The position numbers and the translations under genes were made by a program. A stretch of 64,000 bases of DNA from Glaciecola sp047250385. GTDB lineage: Bacteria > Pseudomonadota > Gammaproteobacteria > Enterobacterales > Alteromonadaceae. The stretch spans positions 62,001-126,000 of the forward strand of contig NZ_JBLBVM010000045.1 of the NCBI RefSeq assembly GCF_047250385.1. Reading direction: 5' to 3'. The notes under the pieces are model-generated. The model was not told the origin of the DNA and made no database searches. It worked only from the letters and a program-made list of their open reading frames with translations. Numbering within the stretch: the stretch's first letter is position 1; every line of letters begins with the position of its first letter. This document shows positions 62,453-64,000 of this stretch, in pieces.

Positions 62453-63769
62453 ATGAATTATATGAACCGATTACTTCCCTTACTTACTGCAATCTCGCTG
62501 ACTGCGCTTGCAGGAAGTGCCTTCGCTGAACACCATGATTCCGTGGCAATGATGGCTGACAAAATAGAGCCTGATGTAATTAAGTGGCGTCACCATTTAC
62601 ACCAAAACCCAGAATTATCGAATCGCGAATTCGAAACGGCGAAGTATGTTGAAAAGTATTTGAGAAGCTTAGGTTTAGAAGTGACTACAGGCGTTGCTAC
62701 CACAGGTGTGGTTGCTATTTTAGATTCTGGAAAGCCTGGTCCTACAGTCGCTCTAAGGGCTGATATGGATGGACTACCTGTGCCCGAGCAAAACGACTTA
62801 CCATTCAAATCAACGGCAACTGGCATGTTGGACGGAAATGAAGTTCCTGTGATGCATGCTTGTGGTCATGATACGCATATGGCGATGCTAATGGGTGCGG
62901 CTAAGATCCTAACGGACATGAAATCTGAGCTGAACGGCAAGGTTAAATTCATCTTCCAACCAGCGGAAGAGGGCGCACCAGCGGGTGAAAAAGGCGGTGC
63001 AGAAGTGATGGTTCAAGAAGGTGTTTTGAAAAACCCTGATGTTGATGTCATTTTCGGATTGCACATAAGCGCTAACACGGATGTGGGTAAAGTTCGCTAC
63101 AAGCACGGTGGTATTATGGCTGCCGTAGATCCCTTTAAAATCATTGTAAAAGGTAAGCAAGCTCATGGTGCGTACCCTTGGAAGAGCGTCGACCCTATTA
63201 CCACATCGGCTCAAATTATTATGGCCTTACAAACTATTGTCAGTCGCGAAATAAAAGTGATTGATGACGCTGCAGTAGTCACAATTGGCTCTATACACGG
63301 CGGTAACCGTTCGAACATTATTCCAAATGAAGTGACTTTAGTGGGAACAATTCGCACACTAAACGAAGTGGCTAGAGAGCACATGTATGAAGCCATTCCA
63401 CGCAAGGTAAAAGGTATCGCTGACAGCATGAGAGCCGAAGCTGAAGTGATTTTACCGTTGGACTATAGCTACCCAATTACCTTTAATGATCATGCCCTTA
63501 TGGACCAAGTGTTGCCAACACTAATCCGCACTGCTGGCAAGGAAAATGTGATTGATTCAAAAGCGGTAACTGGCGCTGAGGATTTCTCATTCTTCCAAAA
63601 GGAAATACCAGGAATTTACCTTTGGGTTGGTGGTAAGCCTTTGAATGTTTCAGAAGAAGATTCGCCCGCTCACCACACTCCAGAGTTCTTTGTGGATGAC
63701 AGTGGTATGAAGCTAGGTGTGAAACTTTTGACTAACATGACATTGGATTATATGAATAGCTCAAAATAA
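62453..63769 (+). CDS. Secreted M20 family amidohydrolase/peptidase
   Basis: Zinc-dependent amidohydrolase of 438 aa (hippurate/N-acyl-amino acid hydrolase group) with a signal peptide (LLPLLTAISLTALAGSAFAE), so it acts in the periplasm. Metal and catalytic motifs are ALRADMDGLPV, MHACGHDTHMAMLMG, QPAEEGAPAGEKGG and the C-terminal GAEDFSFF and HHTPEFFVDD. A dimerisation domain lies between them. The first ATG (62453) has AAGG close upstream; ATG 62462 is an equal alternative. Ended by a strong hairpin. Confidence 0.93.
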   Translation: MNYMNRLLPLLTAISLTALAGSAFAEHHDSVAMMADKIEPDVIKWRHHLHQNPELSNREFETAKYVEKYLRSLGLEVTTGVATTGVVAILDSGKPGPTVALRADMDGLPVPEQNDLPFKSTATGMLDGNEVPVMHACGHDTHMAMLMGAAKILTDMKSELNGKVKFIFQPAEEGAPAGEKGGAEVMVQEGVLKNPDVDVIFGLHISANTDVGKVRYKHGGIMAAVDPFKIIVKGKQAHGAYPWKSVDPITTSAQIIMALQTIVSREIKVIDDAAVVTIGSIHGGNRSNIIPNEVTLVGTIRTLNEVAREHMYEAIPRKVKGIADSMRAEAEVILPLDYSYPITFNDHALMDQVLPTLIRTAGKENVIDSKAVTGAEDFSFFQKEIPGIYLWVGGKPLNVSEEDSPAHHTPEFFVDDSGMKLGVKLLTNMTLDYMNSSK

Positions 63770-63786
63770 GCGGTAAATATCTATAT

Positions 63787-63824
63787 AAAAAAGCACGATA
63801 TTGCGTATAATATCGTGCTTTTTT
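63787..63824. terminator. Strong bidirectional-looking terminator
   Basis: GCACGATAT (63793-63801) pairs with ATATCGTGC (63810-63818), flanked by six A before and six T after, in front of purE. Confidence 0.9.
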
Positions 63825-63885
63825 AATGGCTCGAAAAAATCGATTGAATGATTTTTAGCCAAATCTGACTAAAGTGGAAATTAAA

Positions 63886-64000
63886 ATGGCGCAAGTTGCA
63901 ATTGTAATGGGTTCAACATCCGATTGGCCTACGATGCAAAAAGCAGCACTGATGCTGAAATCGCTTGGTGTTTCGTTTGAAGCAAAAGTGGTATCAGCCC
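63886..64000 (+). CDS. purE: 5-(carboxyamino)imidazole ribonucleotide mutase, partial
   Basis: The first 38 codons of purE, cut by the right edge. The product would be the class I mutase converting N5-CAIR to CAIR in purine synthesis. MAQVAIVMGSTSDWPTMQKA includes the MGS-SDW nucleotide-binding motif, which is diagnostic. GGAAATTAAA precedes the ATG. Confidence 0.9.
   Translation, partial: MAQVAIVMGSTSDWPTMQKAALMLKSLGVSFEAKVVSA

Noticed and set aside
1..64000. CRISPR arrays, insertion sequences, prophage, integrase, tRNA or rRNA genes
   Set aside because: I found no regular spaced repeats, transposase or integrase frames, or cloverleaf/rRNA signatures; gene order looks like stable chromosome.

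Overview
This is a chromosomal stretch from a low-GC, probably marine gammaproteobacterium. The evidence is conserved gene blocks of that class: typA next to glnA-ntrB-ntrC, ubiE-ubiJ-ubiB, gppA-rhlB facing trxA and rho, pqiABC, ydbH-ynbE-ydbL, and rlmF, prlC, gor and purE. PEP-CTERM surface proteins and several RND pumps suggest an Alteromonadales- or Kangiella-like lineage, but genus cannot be set from the sequence alone. I see no rRNA, tRNA, insertion sequence, prophage or CRISPR array.

Layout. 1-14.8 kb holds three RND efflux systems, all on the minus strand: a drug-type permease (cut by the window edge) with its lipoprotein adaptor; a complete heavy-metal-type operon (outer membrane protein, adaptor, permease, DUF3240 protein) with a divergent membrane-anchored LuxR-type regulator; and a MexF/AcrB-like pair next to a MalY/PatB-type lyase. 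15-23 kb holds typA, a YceI protein and the nitrogen regulon core glnA / DUF4124 protein / ntrB / ntrC, with readable NtrC sites and a sigma-54 promoter. 23-35 kb is mixed: two PEP-CTERM genes, an amino acid exporter, an orphan XylR-like regulator, an RDD membrane protein, rlmF, an HMCES/YedK-type DNA-protein crosslink protein and the pqi lipid-transport operon with PqiA split in two. 35-46 kb holds mgtE, a 2-hydroxyacid dehydrogenase, gor, prlC with a Tag-like gene, and ubiE-ubiJ-ubiB. 46-64 kb holds a secreted catalase-like protein, a DUF1439 lipoprotein, a CDF transporter, a third PEP-CTERM gene, ydbH-ynbE-ydbL, a lipase-like hydrolase, a hybrid histidine kinase, gppA-rhlB, trxA, rho, a UbiA-family prenyltransferase, a secreted M20 peptidase and the start of purE.

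The most informative non-gene signal is a shared promoter design in front of all three PEP-CTERM genes. Each has the imperfect dyad TGTCA-N6-TTTACA, and 50, 60 and 50 nt downstream of it a sigma-54 -24/-12 element with exact GG-N10-GC spacing. This points to one activator of the NtrC class controlling surface-protein genes at three scattered loci. One of those genes keeps the promoter but has an in-frame TGA. Other points of note are a lipase-like gene whose best-placed start is ATC behind a strong Shine-Dalgarno sequence, a 38-codon ORF linking ubiJ to ubiB by overlaps, twin ACATATGT operator candidates in front of the metal-efflux operon, and several long inverted repeats.
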